A DNA stretch of 64,000 nucleotides, taken from NCBI GenBank assembly GCA_913020435.1, contig CAJVZZ010000001.1:44105-108104 (forward strand), in the 5' to 3' direction. Numbering within the stretch: position 1 is the first letter of the stretch; every line of letters begins with the position of its first letter. This document shows positions 29,201 through 38,143 of the stretch, in pieces. The notes under the pieces are model-generated. The model saw only the letters and a list, made by a program, of their open reading frames with translations, did not search any database and had not been told where the DNA came from. The position numbers and the translations under genes are program-made. This DNA comes from an uncultured Flavobacteriales bacterium (GTDB lineage Bacteria > Bacteroidota > Bacteroidia > Flavobacteriales_G > Salibacteraceae).

Positions 29201-30737
29201 CGTTAGTGGAGAGTTTGATCATCCTGTTTTACAAGGAGAATTCGATTTGGTGGATTCACGTTTCAGAGTAAAATATTTGAATACTACTTATTATGCTAAG
29301 AATGAAAAACTGCGTATTGAAGAAGATTGGTTTGGGTTTGATAATTTGAAATTAACCGATCAAAACGGGAATAAGGCAAATACAATTGCGACTGTTTATC
29401 ACACCAATTTTTCGGATATTAACTATGATGTGAGTGTAAATATGACTGACTTTTTAGTATTAAACACTACAGCCAACAACAACGATTTGTATTATGGAAC
29501 AGGCTATTTAACAGGGGATGTAGATATTTCTGGTTATGATGATCAGTTGCTTTTAGAATTGAACGCAAAAACGGCAAAACGTAGTGAATTTGTAATTCCC
29601 TTAAGTGGTTCGGCCGAAATTGGTAAAAGTGACTTTATAACATTTGTGAATTCTGATGGTTCGGTTGATTCTTCCGGTGAAAATAAAATGGATTTAAGTG
29701 GCATTGAAATGACGTTTAACTTGAAAGTAGACCCTTCTACAAAAGTCCGAATGTTATTTGACGAAGTTACGGGTGACGAACTTAATGCTAGAGGAGATGG
29801 GAATCTAAAACTAGAAATAAACTCTAAAGGAGACTTTGGCATGTTTGGAAAGTATCGTGTATCAAGTGGGAATTACAGTTTTACATTTAAAAACCTCTTC
29901 AGTAAGAAATTTGATTTGGAAGAGGGCGGCACAATTGCATGGAATGGTGATCCTTTGAATGCAGATATGAATATTACCGCTATCTACAATGTGCGTGCTC
30001 CGCTTGGCGAGATTCTGAACGATTCTACTATGACCACTAAAGTAAACAATGAGTGTTTGATGAAAATGACCGAGCGTTTATCTCAGCCAAAAATCGACTT
30101 TGATATTCGTTTGCCAAATGCTTCTCCTGGAATTGCACAACAAGTTAAAAGTCAAATGAGTACACCAGAAGAAATAAACAAGCAAGTATTTTCGCTGCTG
30201 TTATTCAATCGGTATTCTCCACCACAAAGTGGATTGAGCGCTTCGGGCGTTGGTGCAGCAACTTCAAGCGATTTAATATCAAATCAATTAAATAATTGGA
30301 TTGCGAAAATGAATAACCAGTTATTTGATGTCGGTGTGAGTGAAATTAACACTGGAGAGGTTGAGATTGCATTGTCTAAAAAATTACTGGACGATAGATT
30401 GATTCTTGAAAGTAATGTAGGCGTTAATCGATCTGATGAAGCATCTCCAGATGCAGAAAATCAAGGTCAATTTGTAGGAGATTTTAAGTTGGAGTACTTA
30501 ATTACTGAAAATGGAAAAATCCGAGGTAAAGTATTTAATCGAACTGAAAATAGGTCTTCGATAGAAACTCAAGATGGTGCAAATGCTCAGACTCAGGGAG
30601 TCGGAATTGTATTGCGAGAAGATTTTAATTCAGCGGGTGAGCTGTGGCAAAAAGTGTTCAACAACCAAGAAAGAAAGGATAAACGAAAACGAACAAAAGC
30701 TGAACGTGCGCACCAAAAGGCGATTAAGGAAGAGTGA
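26274..30737 (+). CDS. Translocation and assembly module protein TamB-like
   Basis: The giant protein (about 1,487 residues) has an N-terminal membrane anchor, a long beta-helical AsmA/TamB-like body and a C-terminal DUF490 domain (about residues 1050-1420) with the tell-tale LQGEFDLVDSRFRVKY, GKYRVSSGNYSFTF and MTERLSQPKIDFDIRLP stretches. It spans from inner to outer membrane and is thought to move lipids or help assemble outer-membrane proteins. The first canonical start is TTG at 26328, but the family-typical KKAVKYFSFGLTGVLALLAI anchor begins upstream with ATC at 26274 as the only sensible start. Divergent from tsaD. Confidence 0.85.
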   Translation: MKKAVKYFSFGLTGVLALLAIVLSLLFLPAVQTIIAKKALNYLFAEDTVDFDLERIAITPFSVVEVSGLYLSDQEKDTLFFANSLKVYLGDWNVSPFELKFDSVILDHSKFYMSIQDGDSISNLQFVIDRFSSDFRDTSAIDYQLEFAAVRLNKVFFYWNDFNFPDTVHGVNFHHIEARKISASLQDVQIAPEEITASISSLGLSDKSGFELTNLKTEFTLNDTVIDLNKLAIRTPKTSIKGSYAMKHNAYKSFSDYIHDVEMIAVLDATTLSSYDLAFFVPQLEGTDEMIRIDGVYRGTVSSFKMERFTLGYGKSTFLIGKMDIHGLPEIKSTQINLYLSDGYVLRSDLERISLAPFSASNTVKLPTQLKKWRYAKLDGKYIGTIKNFIAAANFATNLGTINSDVQVNANANKINYQGAIGLKRFQLGKLFDNQNLNLVTGNFKVNGTGTTAKSANVEAKGNVSTFDFKGYRYKGITIDGQFVKGLFNGKLNVNDPLCKLNFDGSLNVLTKRDTYRFKLQMDTLFPVLLGIYDRDSSAFFSGNMDVNVIGSSIDTIMGSALFSHVYYQENDSTLYIDTMSVKSFVKDSLREIHIVSSLGDISLKGDAILQGADEAIAKILDNALPAYFENQYDVNKNKGGLVLYANLNENLNDVFSVFLPELSLNSNLVVRSSFFLDPPTLNFSVNSEGFSYANLMVDSFELNGGFLDSTFHVELISDSIALNKNIRVENLNLVSDFNEDSVNIHLNYYNTGDKVYAGRVNLGGKVNSPTSFGFYIYDAFVEVADSVWRFAPSNYVEIDSNLVKIDHLQVYSYNKYIKLGGVIGPSLSDSIQLDFNDLNLSNIGRILNRSDLKLAGTSSGRIISNKTTTSPLIIMDVAIDGLELNEMAIGSGKLVSEWNNALERAEVDFDLIRLPDSLIPDTVHSLKMSGFIYPSREENNLDLKLGTQGFYLQSLEPFTKSFMDSLDGSISGFIGVSGEFDHPVLQGEFDLVDSRFRVKYLNTTYYAKNEKLRIEEDWFGFDNLKLTDQNGNKANTIATVYHTNFSDINYDVSVNMTDFLVLNTTANNNDLYYGTGYLTGDVDISGYDDQLLLELNAKTAKRSEFVIPLSGSAEIGKSDFITFVNSDGSVDSSGENKMDLSGIEMTFNLKVDPSTKVRMLFDEVTGDELNARGDGNLKLEINSKGDFGMFGKYRVSSGNYSFTFKNLFSKKFDLEEGGTIAWNGDPLNADMNITAIYNVRAPLGEILNDSTMTTKVNNECLMKMTERLSQPKIDFDIRLPNASPGIAQQVKSQMSTPEEINKQVFSLLLFNRYSPPQSGLSASGVGAATSSDLISNQLNNWIAKMNNQLFDVGVSEINTGEVEIALSKKLLDDRLILESNVGVNRSDEASPDAENQGQFVGDFKLEYLITENGKIRGKVFNRTENRSSIETQDGANAQTQGVGIVLREDFNSAGELWQKVFNNQERKDKRKRTKAERAHQKAIKEE

Positions 30738-30811
30738 AAATAATGTTGAGTTTCTAGAATAGTGGAAAAAATGTTCAGTTTTTAATGGTGAATTTCTTCA
30801 ACCTTCAATAT

Positions 30812-31933
30812 TTATTTCACCGGTACATTCTCAACAATCTCTAATCCGTATCCAACAAGACCTGTTCTAGATTTTGCATTATTGGTAATCAATCGCATTT
30901 TACGAATACCAAGGTCGCGTATGATTTGCGCACCAACACCATAATCTTTATCATCCATTTGCAAGCCTAGATCAATTTCCTGATTAGGATTTTTATCCAA
31001 TTGCATTTTGTAAGTTTCTAGTTTATTGATAAGCCCTAAACCGCGAATACCCTGCTGCATATATACAACGGCACCACTTCCTTGTTTATGTATGGCTTCA
31101 AATGCTTTACTTAATATAGTAGGTTCATCATGCTTGAAAGCATTAAAAATTGCACCTAAACTACTACTTGAATTTACACGAACCATTACAGCCTCGTCTT
31201 CATTCCATTCGCCAATGGTAACCGCTAAATGCTCATCACCAGTAGTTTTTTGTCGATAGCCAATCAAAGAAACCTCTCCGTACTCAGTATTCACTTTTAC
31301 TTCAACTTCTCTTGTAACCAGTGTCTCTTCCTTTAATCTATGCGCTACTAAATCTTCAATCGATATGATTTTCATATCAAATTTTTCTGCAATCTCTTTG
31401 AGCTCAGGAAGGCGAGCCATAGTGCCATCTGCATTCATTATTTCAACCAAAACTCCACCAGGAGTAAGTCCTGCCATACGGGCTAAATCTATAGTTGCCT
31501 CAGTATGTCCTGTTCTTCTTAAAACACCACCTTCCTTGGCTCTTAAAGGGAAAATATGACCGGGTTTCCCAAGGTCGTTTGGATGAGTGTCTGGATTGAT
31601 TAAAGCCTGAACAGTTAATGCTCTATCTGAAGCAGAGATGCCTGTTGTGCAACCATGTCCATTTAAATCTACAGATACTGTAAATGGCGTTGCATGCAAT
31701 GCCGTATTATCGGTAACCATTAATTCTAACCCAAGCTCATTACATCTAGATTCAGGTAATGCACAGCATATTAAACCACGCCCATGAGTAGCCATGAAAT
31801 TGATAATCTCTGGGGTTATGTGTTCAGCTGCTGCAATAAAATCACCTTCGTTTTCACGATCTTCATCGTCAACCACGATTACGATTTTTCCTCTTCTAAT
31901 GTCTTCTATTGCTTCCTTAATGGTATCTAACAT
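30812..31933 (-). CDS. ribB: RibBA-type protein: intact DHBP synthase, degenerate GTP cyclohydrolase II half
   Basis: The 373-residue protein joins an N-terminal RibB (residues 1-202) to a C-terminal RibA-like domain (205-373). RibB makes 3,4-dihydroxy-2-butanone 4-phosphate for riboflavin; its DDEDRENEGD, GHGCTTGISASDR and RRTGHTEATIDLARMAG motifs are intact. The RibA half keeps the fold (GIRGLGLINKLETYKMQ, YGVGAQIIRDLG) but has lost the zinc site. Where active enzymes have HSECLTGDxFGSxRCDCG, this one has VNSSSSLGAIFNAFKHDEP, with no cysteine from residue 205 to the end. It should not convert GTP. Such RibBX variants are known in Proteobacteria. Confidence 0.92.
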   Translation of the reverse strand: MLDTIKEAIEDIRRGKIVIVVDDEDRENEGDFIAAAEHITPEIINFMATHGRGLICCALPESRCNELGLELMVTDNTALHATPFTVSVDLNGHGCTTGISASDRALTVQALINPDTHPNDLGKPGHIFPLRAKEGGVLRRTGHTEATIDLARMAGLTPGGVLVEIMNADGTMARLPELKEIAEKFDMKIISIEDLVAHRLKEETLVTREVEVKVNTEYGEVSLIGYRQKTTGDEHLAVTIGEWNEDEAVMVRVNSSSSLGAIFNAFKHDEPTILSKAFEAIHKQGSGAVVYMQQGIRGLGLINKLETYKMQLDKNPNQEIDLGLQMDDKDYGVGAQIIRDLGIRKMRLITNNAKSRTGLVGYGLEIVENVPVK

Positions 31934-31952
31934 GTTCTTTGTTTTTCGGCTG

Positions 31953-31960
31953 CAAAAGTA
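31953..31960 (-). promoter_or_regulatory. -7 box for the RibBA-type gene (TACTTTTG)
   Basis: The minus strand reads TACTTTTG 19 bases before the start codon. The short leader leaves no room for an FMN riboswitch. Confidence 0.55.
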
Positions 31961-31992
31961 AGGATTCGATGTTGGCTACTTACTGGTAAATT

Positions 31993-32559
31993 TTGATAAC
32001 ATTTGTTGTTATGATCGACGGAGAGTTTTCTGTTTATTTCGCCTTACTACTAATGCTTCTTGGCATTATTGCTGGAGGTTGGATTGCGCTCAAGCTGGCG
32101 AAGTATTTTAAAGGCCGAAGTATAAAAAGTCGATTAAACCGAGGACTACAAAAAGAACAGGAAGCGGCTATATGGCTGAAGCGTAACGGTTATAAAATCA
32201 TTGACTACCAAGTGTCTTTGAGTTATTTATTAAAGGAAAACGGAGTAGATAAAAAGATAACGGTATCACCTGATTTTAAAGTTTCTAAAAATGGTCAAGA
32301 ACAGATTATTGAAGTGAAATCGGGTAAAGCAGCACCTCGAATAGAAAATAAGGATACAAGAAGGCAGCTACTTGAATATCATTTTATTGAGCCTGATATT
32401 CCATTATTTCTATTGGATATGGAAAATAATGAACTAAAGAAAATCAATTTTCCTGATCAAGGAACTAAAAGTGCCTCGAAAGCTTGGTTGTTTTGGTTGG
32501 GATTGGCATTGGGCGCAGGCTCAACAGTTTTCGTTTTCTATTTGTTGGTTGATAGCTGA
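31993..32559 (+). CDS. Membrane-anchored PD-(D/E)xK nuclease-like protein
   Basis: The 188-residue protein has an N-terminal membrane helix (about residues 12-32) and a C-terminal one (about 164-186). The central soluble domain shows SPDFKVSKNGQEQIIEVKSGK, a PD-(D/E)xK catalytic core pattern: Asp at about 94 and E-V-K at about 107-109, preceded by an EQEAAIWLKRNGYKIID helix as in Holliday-resolvase-like folds. The Met at residue 7 (32011) is an alternative start. Family recognition is by motif only and activity is unproven. It diverges from the RibBA-type gene. Confidence 0.6.
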   Translation: MITFVVMIDGEFSVYFALLLMLLGIIAGGWIALKLAKYFKGRSIKSRLNRGLQKEQEAAIWLKRNGYKIIDYQVSLSYLLKENGVDKKITVSPDFKVSKNGQEQIIEVKSGKAAPRIENKDTRRQLLEYHFIEPDIPLFLLDMENNELKKINFPDQGTKSASKAWLFWLGLALGAGSTVFVFYLLVDS

Positions 32560-32574
32560 CTCAATAAAAACGAG

Positions 32575-33642
32575 TTACTTCATTTGTTGAATCAATTCTT
32601 GCTCTAATCGTGCAGTTACTTTTGGATCTGGATTGGGAGGCAGGTTGTACTCCTTTATATACAAATCGTAAGTACTTATGAATAGTGAGTCTTGGAACTT
32701 ATAACTGTGCGGCTCTATGGTTTTACTTATTTTAGAAATTCCATTTAAAGACATCTTCAGATTAGCCACGTAATTTGTTCCACTGTAGATTTCAAAAGCA
32801 GAGCTTTTGTTATACAGACCAAAGAAGTTTAATACAGGTAGCATCGTAAATAGACACAATGAAAGCCAAGTAACACTCCTATTTTTAAACCAAAACTTTG
32901 AATTGTATAAAGGCTCTGATTTTCCAATTCCAAACCAAAGAATCCCAATCATTGCAAGGTTCCAAATCCAGATTACAGAATTGATATTGAGACCAATTGG
33001 CCCTAATAGTAAAAGAATGATTCCATGAAATCCAATTAATCCAATTACTGAATATTTCGATATTTTGGGAAATAGAATACCAACTGCAAATAAAATTTCG
33101 AGGTAAGGAAACGCAGATGAAATGGCATAAATGTCAGCTTTAAAGCTCGATAAATAATTGGTAATTGGAGATACCACATAAGGAATCACATAATCGTTGA
33201 AGCCAGGATTCAACTTGAAAATGCCTGCCCAAACATAAAAGCCAACAACACTTATTCTGAAGGCTAAATAAATGTATTCAAGAGGTTCATATTTTCTATA
33301 CAGTCGCTGAAAAGGAATTAGTAAAGCCAGCATTCCAACACATTGCACAAACCATGGCTGAATTCGATTCCAATCTTGGATACCTACAAGGATTAACAAT
33401 AAAACACCAATACCAAGGGGTAACCGACTTTTAGGATACAAGAAAACCGCAATTAAATAAACGATAGTGATGCCTAAAGTTATCTTTTGAACCAGTGGTA
33501 AAAGAGTAGGTAAGAAGTTAAATAAAGGAACTTGAGGCAATCCTTCAAATTCAAACCAAAGTCGCCATGAGAAAGCAATAGACAGCAATAGATTTAGAAT
33601 AAGAATTCGGGTAACCCAAAATAAGCGTTTACCAATGCACAT
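32575..33642 (-). CDS. Polytopic membrane protein, HTTM/DoxX-like appearance
   Basis: The frame opens at a TTG at 33663, but ATG 33642 (MCIGKRLFWVTRILILNLL) is preferred. The 355-residue protein has about nine membrane helices and a short soluble C-terminal tail. The stretch FRISVVGFYVWAGIFKLNPGF resembles the HTTM/DoxX-type signature in which a helix ends in GxxKL. The function is not known. A perfect -7 box (33648-33655) ends five bases before the chosen ATG. It ends 15 bases from the convergent nuclease-like gene. Confidence 0.55.
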   Translation of the reverse strand: MCIGKRLFWVTRILILNLLLSIAFSWRLWFEFEGLPQVPLFNFLPTLLPLVQKITLGITIVYLIAVFLYPKSRLPLGIGVLLLILVGIQDWNRIQPWFVQCVGMLALLIPFQRLYRKYEPLEYIYLAFRISVVGFYVWAGIFKLNPGFNDYVIPYVVSPITNYLSSFKADIYAISSAFPYLEILFAVGILFPKISKYSVIGLIGFHGIILLLLGPIGLNINSVIWIWNLAMIGILWFGIGKSEPLYNSKFWFKNRSVTWLSLCLFTMLPVLNFFGLYNKSSAFEIYSGTNYVANLKMSLNGISKISKTIEPHSYKFQDSLFISTYDLYIKEYNLPPNPDPKVTARLEQELIQQMK

Positions 33643-33647
33643 AAATT

Positions 33648-33655
33648 CAAATTTA
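33648..33655 (-). promoter_or_regulatory. -7 box abutting a membrane-protein start (TAAATTTG)
   Basis: The minus strand reads TAAATTTG, five bases, then ATG at 33642. This also supports ATG rather than the upstream TTG at 33663 as start. Confidence 0.55.
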
Positions 33656-33749
33656 ACTTGCAAATTGTGTGAAATCTGTGAATAAACCAGTCCTTTTCAA
33701 CATACACCCGTGAATGGTGAAGTGTATTTTTGAACAAACATTTACAAGT

Positions 33750-34778
33750 ATGTATCACCGTATCATAAAACCCCTTTTATTTCTTCTAAATCCTGAGAAA
33801 GCACACTATTTCACCACAAATATGTTGAGCAATGTGTTGGCTGTTCCTGGAATGAAAGCCCTATTTTCTGCGCTTTTTCAAGTAAAGGATAAGCGATTAG
33901 AACGTACGGTTTTTGGAATAAAATTCCCTAATCCAGTTGGATTGGCTGCCGGTTTCGATAAAGAAGCAAAGCTTTACAAGAACATGGCGCACCTTGGTTT
34001 TGGATTTATAGAAGTAGGAACTATAACCCCCAAAGGCCAGCCGGGTAATCCGAAACCACGTTTGTTTCGATTAAAACAAGACGATGCACTTATTAACCGA
34101 ATGGGTTTTAATAACGAAGGTCTAGCTGGTGCCGTTAAGCGTTTGAAATCGAGAAATACTAACTTAATTATAGGCGGAAATATTGGAAAGAATAAGGTTA
34201 CTCCTAATGAAAAAGCAACTGAAGACTACACCATATGTTTCGAGGCACTCTTTCCATATGTCGATTATTTCGTGGTGAATGTGAGTTCTCCAAACACACC
34301 CAATTTAAGAGCTTTACAAGACAAAAAGCCCTTAACTGAATTGTTATCTACGCTGCAAAACCTAAACAACAAGAAACCTATCTCAAAACCTATTCTTCTG
34401 AAAATTGCTCCAGATTTAACCACCGAACAATTAGACGATATTGTAGAAATAGTTGCCACGACAAAAATTGCGGGAATTATTGCCACCAATACTACATTGA
34501 GCAGAGAAGGGCTGCAAAGCGATTCTAAATTAATCCAAGAAATGGGTGGATTAAGCGGAACTCCTGTCAAGGATAAGTCCACTGAAGTAATTCGCTATTT
34601 GCGAAAAAAATCAAATGCTAGTTTCCCAATCATTGGAGTAGGAGGGATACACTCTGCCGAAGATGCAATTGAAAAACTGGATGCTGGTTGTGATTTAGTG
34701 CAGGTTTACACTGGTTTTGTGTATGAAGGACCGGGGTTGGTTAAGAAAATCAATAAAGGAATATTGGCGAGGATGTGA
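33750..34778 (+). CDS. pyrD: Quinone-dependent dihydroorotate dehydrogenase (class 2)
   Basis: The Met at 33750 ([22 protein letters not shown]) matches the class 2 N-terminus, including its membrane-associating helix; an upstream ATG at 33714 adds 12 unlike residues. The 342-residue protein shows [47 protein letters not shown] and [12 protein letters not shown] with the catalytic serine of class 2, and [12 protein letters not shown] at the FMN phosphate site. It oxidises dihydroorotate to orotate in pyrimidine synthesis at the inner membrane. Confidence 0.96.
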   Translation: MYHRIIKPLLFLLNPEKAHYFTTNMLSNVLAVPGMKALFSALFQVKDKRLERTVFGIKFPNPVGLAAGFDKEAKLYKNMAHLGFGFIEVGTITPKGQPGNPKPRLFRLKQDDALINRMGFNNEGLAGAVKRLKSRNTNLIIGGNIGKNKVTPNEKATEDYTICFEALFPYVDYFVVNVSSPNTPNLRALQDKKPLTELLSTLQNLNNKKPISKPILLKIAPDLTTEQLDDIVEIVATTKIAGIIATNTTLSREGLQSDSKLIQEMGGLSGTPVKDKSTEVIRYLRKKSNASFPIIGVGGIHSAEDAIEKLDAGCDLVQVYTGFVYEGPGLVKKINKGILARM

Positions 34779-34824
34779 TTTTTTAATGTTTTGTGTTTAG
34801 TGTTAAATTTAAACTCACAACTTA

Positions 34825-35178
<354 letters not shown>

Positions 35179-35214
35179 TAGGTTAGTTTATTAGTTCAAA
35201 TTAACATCAGAAAA

Positions 35215-35258
35215 TCCGATAAAAAAATATTACACCCGTTTTTATCGGAAAACCCGAT
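35215..35258. promoter_or_regulatory. Candidate operator palindromes in the XRE upstream region
   Basis: TCCGATAAAAA (35215-35225) and TTTTTATCGGA (35239-35249) are perfect 11-base inverted arms separated by 13 bases. ATCGGAAAACCCGAT (35244-35258) forms a second overlapping palindrome. They sit between the XRE start and a divergently transcribed lipoprotein, as expected for autoregulation. Confidence 0.5.
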
Positions 35259-35356
35259 AGCCTAAACTATTGGTTTGAAGCAATCTTTGGTTTGCTAGCA
35301 TGCGGCAGCTGAAAAGCAACTAACAGAGTAGGCAACTTATTTTTATAATCAAAACA

Positions 35357-36505
35357 ATGAAAAAGAAAATAATTTATGCTTCCCTAATTTTAGGGATTGT
35401 ATTTGTCGGATGTAAAAAAGAAGAGATAGAAAATCAAGTTGATAAACAATTAACAACATCTACAGTTGGAGGGCAAAAAAATGAACCTAAAATTGGCTTA
35501 GCCTCCTTTGATCCAAATAATGCGACCAATAATGAATTAATAACGGAAATCGAAGATTTTCAGTTTAAATTAGAAGAGGAATCTTTAATTGATTTATCTG
35601 TGTCAGATATGATATGGTATTCAGAGGCATTGCTAAATTATGAAATCGCTGACGTGAAAGAGGAAATGCTTCAAACTAAAAAAACTGATTTCAACTATTC
35701 CGTAGTTTTGAATTCTGGAAAAATATCTTCTGTGAACTTGAAAAATTTATTTAACACTATTAAATCTGATGTCTTAACGTATCAAGTTACGTTAGGAGAT
35801 GATTATCCAAATATTTTATCTATTGATGTAGAGAGTGGAATTAGTAATTCTGAAGTTTTAGTGCAGGTGTCGTATACAAACATTAGCATAGCTAGCTTGC
35901 CAGAAGCTAGTTTTAATTGCAGCTTTAGTAGAAATTGTTATCCAAATGGCCAATGTATTTTTAGAAATAGTAACAATACTGGAACTGATAATTGTGGTAC
36001 GGGTTTGGGTTCAAATGATTGGTTAGAAATCTTTTCTAACAGCTCGGTAAATTCCATAACAGGTCCTAATAACTCGGGAGGGTCGGGTATTAATAGTTGG
36101 GTAAGCGTTCCTTTTTGTGGCAATCAGATATACGGTAAAATTTTTTATACGGGCATAGTGAAAGTCTCTGTGGAAAATCACAACGCAAGAACATACAACA
36201 CTTCTAGTTCTTATCCCTCAGGTTATGTTTATCAATGTCTATCAAGGCAATGGACAAATTATCAAAACCCACAAGTAACAACAGTCGTTAGTGGTTGTGT
36301 TTCAAAAAGTGAAATAGTATATTACAGTAATAAGGCTGTAAATAGAGCTAAATCAACAAATTTCTATTCAACAAATAATACAAATCAAAATAAAAGAGTT
36401 CTTGAGTTTATTTTTGATGAATGTGCAGTATATGATACTAGAATATGGCAAAATGTAACTACTGTATATGGGAAATGTGTTTACAGAAATTTAGACGGTA
36501 ACTAA
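35357..36505 (+). CDS. Lipoprotein of unknown function
   Basis: The 382-residue protein has a lipoprotein signal (MKKKIIYASLILGIVFVGC, lipobox FVGC followed by KKEE). The N-terminal 100 mature residues are acidic and helix-rich. The C-terminal half is rich in Ser, Asn, Gly and cysteines (NCSFSRNCYPNGQC, DNCGTG, VPFCGNQ), which suggests several disulfides. I do not recognise a family. It is followed 18 bases later by a T9SS cargo gene, so the two probably form an operon. The patch has low GC and no housekeeping genes. Confidence 0.65.
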   Translation: MKKKIIYASLILGIVFVGCKKEEIENQVDKQLTTSTVGGQKNEPKIGLASFDPNNATNNELITEIEDFQFKLEEESLIDLSVSDMIWYSEALLNYEIADVKEEMLQTKKTDFNYSVVLNSGKISSVNLKNLFNTIKSDVLTYQVTLGDDYPNILSIDVESGISNSEVLVQVSYTNISIASLPEASFNCSFSRNCYPNGQCIFRNSNNTGTDNCGTGLGSNDWLEIFSNSSVNSITGPNNSGGSGINSWVSVPFCGNQIYGKIFYTGIVKVSVENHNARTYNTSSSYPSGYVYQCLSRQWTNYQNPQVTTVVSGCVSKSEIVYYSNKAVNRAKSTNFYSTNNTNQNKRVLEFIFDECAVYDTRIWQNVTTVYGKCVYRNLDGN

Positions 36506-36509
36506 AAAT

Positions 36510-36578
36510 AAAGAGCAGAAAAAATGTTTACACAAATGATCTATTTCAAATTATTAATTTTCATTATTTCTGCTCTTT
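36510..36578 (+). promoter_or_regulatory. Inverted repeat over the start of the T9SS gene
   Basis: AAAGAGCAGAAA (36510-36521) and TTTCTGCTCTTT (36567-36578) are perfect 12-base inverted arms with a 45-base loop, followed by TTT. The ATG at 36524 lies in the loop and the second arm lies in signal-peptide coding sequence. It could act as an attenuator or translation block. Confidence 0.5.
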
Positions 36579-38059
36579 TTTCAGCTAATGTAGTTGCTCA
36601 ACACAATGAGTTCTACCAACAAGTAACTAATTTCACAAACAGAGGAAATAAAGTTGTCAGTGCATTTTCTGAGAATGGAAAACACTTATTAGCATTCAAC
36701 AACAAAAATTTTACTGAGGTTAATTTGGTTCTTTTTGATTCAAATTTAAAGGTTGAATTGACCAAATCAATACCTACACCAAATGTCATGAGTTACGTAA
36801 CTCGTGTGAGTTACTTCAAGGGTAAATTTGCTATTGCTTTTAATGAATATACACAAACCGAACTGTATCCAAATCGCTTGGTGATAGTTGACGAAAACCT
36901 ATCAATTTTAAAAGACACCATACAATTAGATACTAACAGGTTTAAAACTCAAGCTTTGGTGTTTTTGGAAGAAGTTGATAATCGTTGGATTGGAATCTTA
37001 AATTCAAGTGATTCTGCTACAAAAAGCGAAATTTTTGAAATCAATGAAGATTTAAGCATTAGAAACCTTCAGGCTTACGATTCAGTTTTTTTAAGTAGGT
37101 GTGAAAGTTTTATTAATCAAGAGTATATACTACACTTCAAGTCATTCCAAGATTCCGCTCGAACTTATTCCAATTATACAACCACAACAGATAACAAATT
37201 CAATCTTAAAAAACACTTTGATACTGATTCCACTTGGCGAGATACTAGCTATTTTGTGCATCGTGATACTATTCTAAATGTTCTTAGCTATACTATGTAT
37301 AAAGAGGCTTATGATATTTATCATCTTGGAGGAGATACAGTACTTTGTGTTTCTGCCTGGACAATAGATTCAGCTTATTATCCTGAAAAAAATCACGAAA
37401 CAAGTAACGAGGTAATTCGTTTAGCATGGTTTAAAAATGGTGGTTTAATTGCTGAGAAATTTTTGGGTCAGGGAAATCGAGAAGTTTTATCAGTTTATGA
37501 AAACAGAGCAGTTTTGTCTGATGGTTCTGTAATAGTTGCCGGGACATTAGATGCCCCAAAAAACTACAGTTGGGTCTACAACCAAACCACACAAATAGTT
37601 ATAGCCAAATACAGCCGTGATGCAGAATTGATTTGGAGAAAAACTATTTCATTAAAAAATGGCTATTATCTTGGGCATAAGCTTACTATTTCACCTAATG
37701 GGATTATAGCAATTTCGGGAACCTATTTTGATTATAAAAGTTCCAATAATGACTATTACGCAAACGTTATTTTTCTCAATGAAAAGGGTGAGAGAATCTT
37801 GAATGCGATAAGTGATTTTCAAAATCAAAAAGAAATCGGTAGGTTGTTCCCTAACCCTGCAAATGCGAGTTTTTCAATTAGCGGAATTAAAGGAGCAACT
37901 ACTCTAATAGTGTATAGTTTTAATGGTCAAAAACAAATAGAACAATCGATGAATCAAACTGAATCAGTAGACATAAGTAATCTGCCGAATGGAACTTATG
38001 TGGTGGTGGTTCAGAATAAAGAAGGCGTTTTTAGAGAAAAGTTGGTGGTGCAGCGTTAA
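36524..38059 (+). CDS. Secreted protein with T9SS type A sorting domain
   Basis: The 511-residue protein has a signal peptide; the Met at residue 5 (36536) gives MIYFKLLIFIISALFSANVVAQ and is an alternative start. The central 400 residues look like a delocalised beta-propeller (repeated VIVAGTL, IAISGTYF strands with Trp-Asp turns), without enzyme motifs. The last 75 residues (RLFPNPANASFSIS to the end LVVQR) form a T9SS type A sorting domain. It is surface-exposed or released. It is probably co-transcribed with the lipoprotein upstream, with an inverted repeat at the junction. Confidence 0.8.
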   Translation: MFTQMIYFKLLIFIISALFSANVVAQHNEFYQQVTNFTNRGNKVVSAFSENGKHLLAFNNKNFTEVNLVLFDSNLKVELTKSIPTPNVMSYVTRVSYFKGKFAIAFNEYTQTELYPNRLVIVDENLSILKDTIQLDTNRFKTQALVFLEEVDNRWIGILNSSDSATKSEIFEINEDLSIRNLQAYDSVFLSRCESFINQEYILHFKSFQDSARTYSNYTTTTDNKFNLKKHFDTDSTWRDTSYFVHRDTILNVLSYTMYKEAYDIYHLGGDTVLCVSAWTIDSAYYPEKNHETSNEVIRLAWFKNGGLIAEKFLGQGNREVLSVYENRAVLSDGSVIVAGTLDAPKNYSWVYNQTTQIVIAKYSRDAELIWRKTISLKNGYYLGHKLTISPNGIIAISGTYFDYKSSNNDYYANVIFLNEKGERILNAISDFQNQKEIGRLFPNPANASFSISGIKGATTLIVYSFNGQKQIEQSMNQTESVDISNLPNGTYVVVVQNKEGVFREKLVVQR

Positions 38060-38143
38060 CGCTTGTTGTTTAGTTTTCAATGTTCAATGTTTTGAAAAGA
38101 ATTTTGAATGTTTTCAGTTGAGTGTTGGATTTTTAATTTAGAC

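Noticed and set aside
31934..31992. FMN riboswitch for the RibBA-type gene
   Set aside because: The leader is only about 20 bases after the -7 box, far too short for the aptamer.
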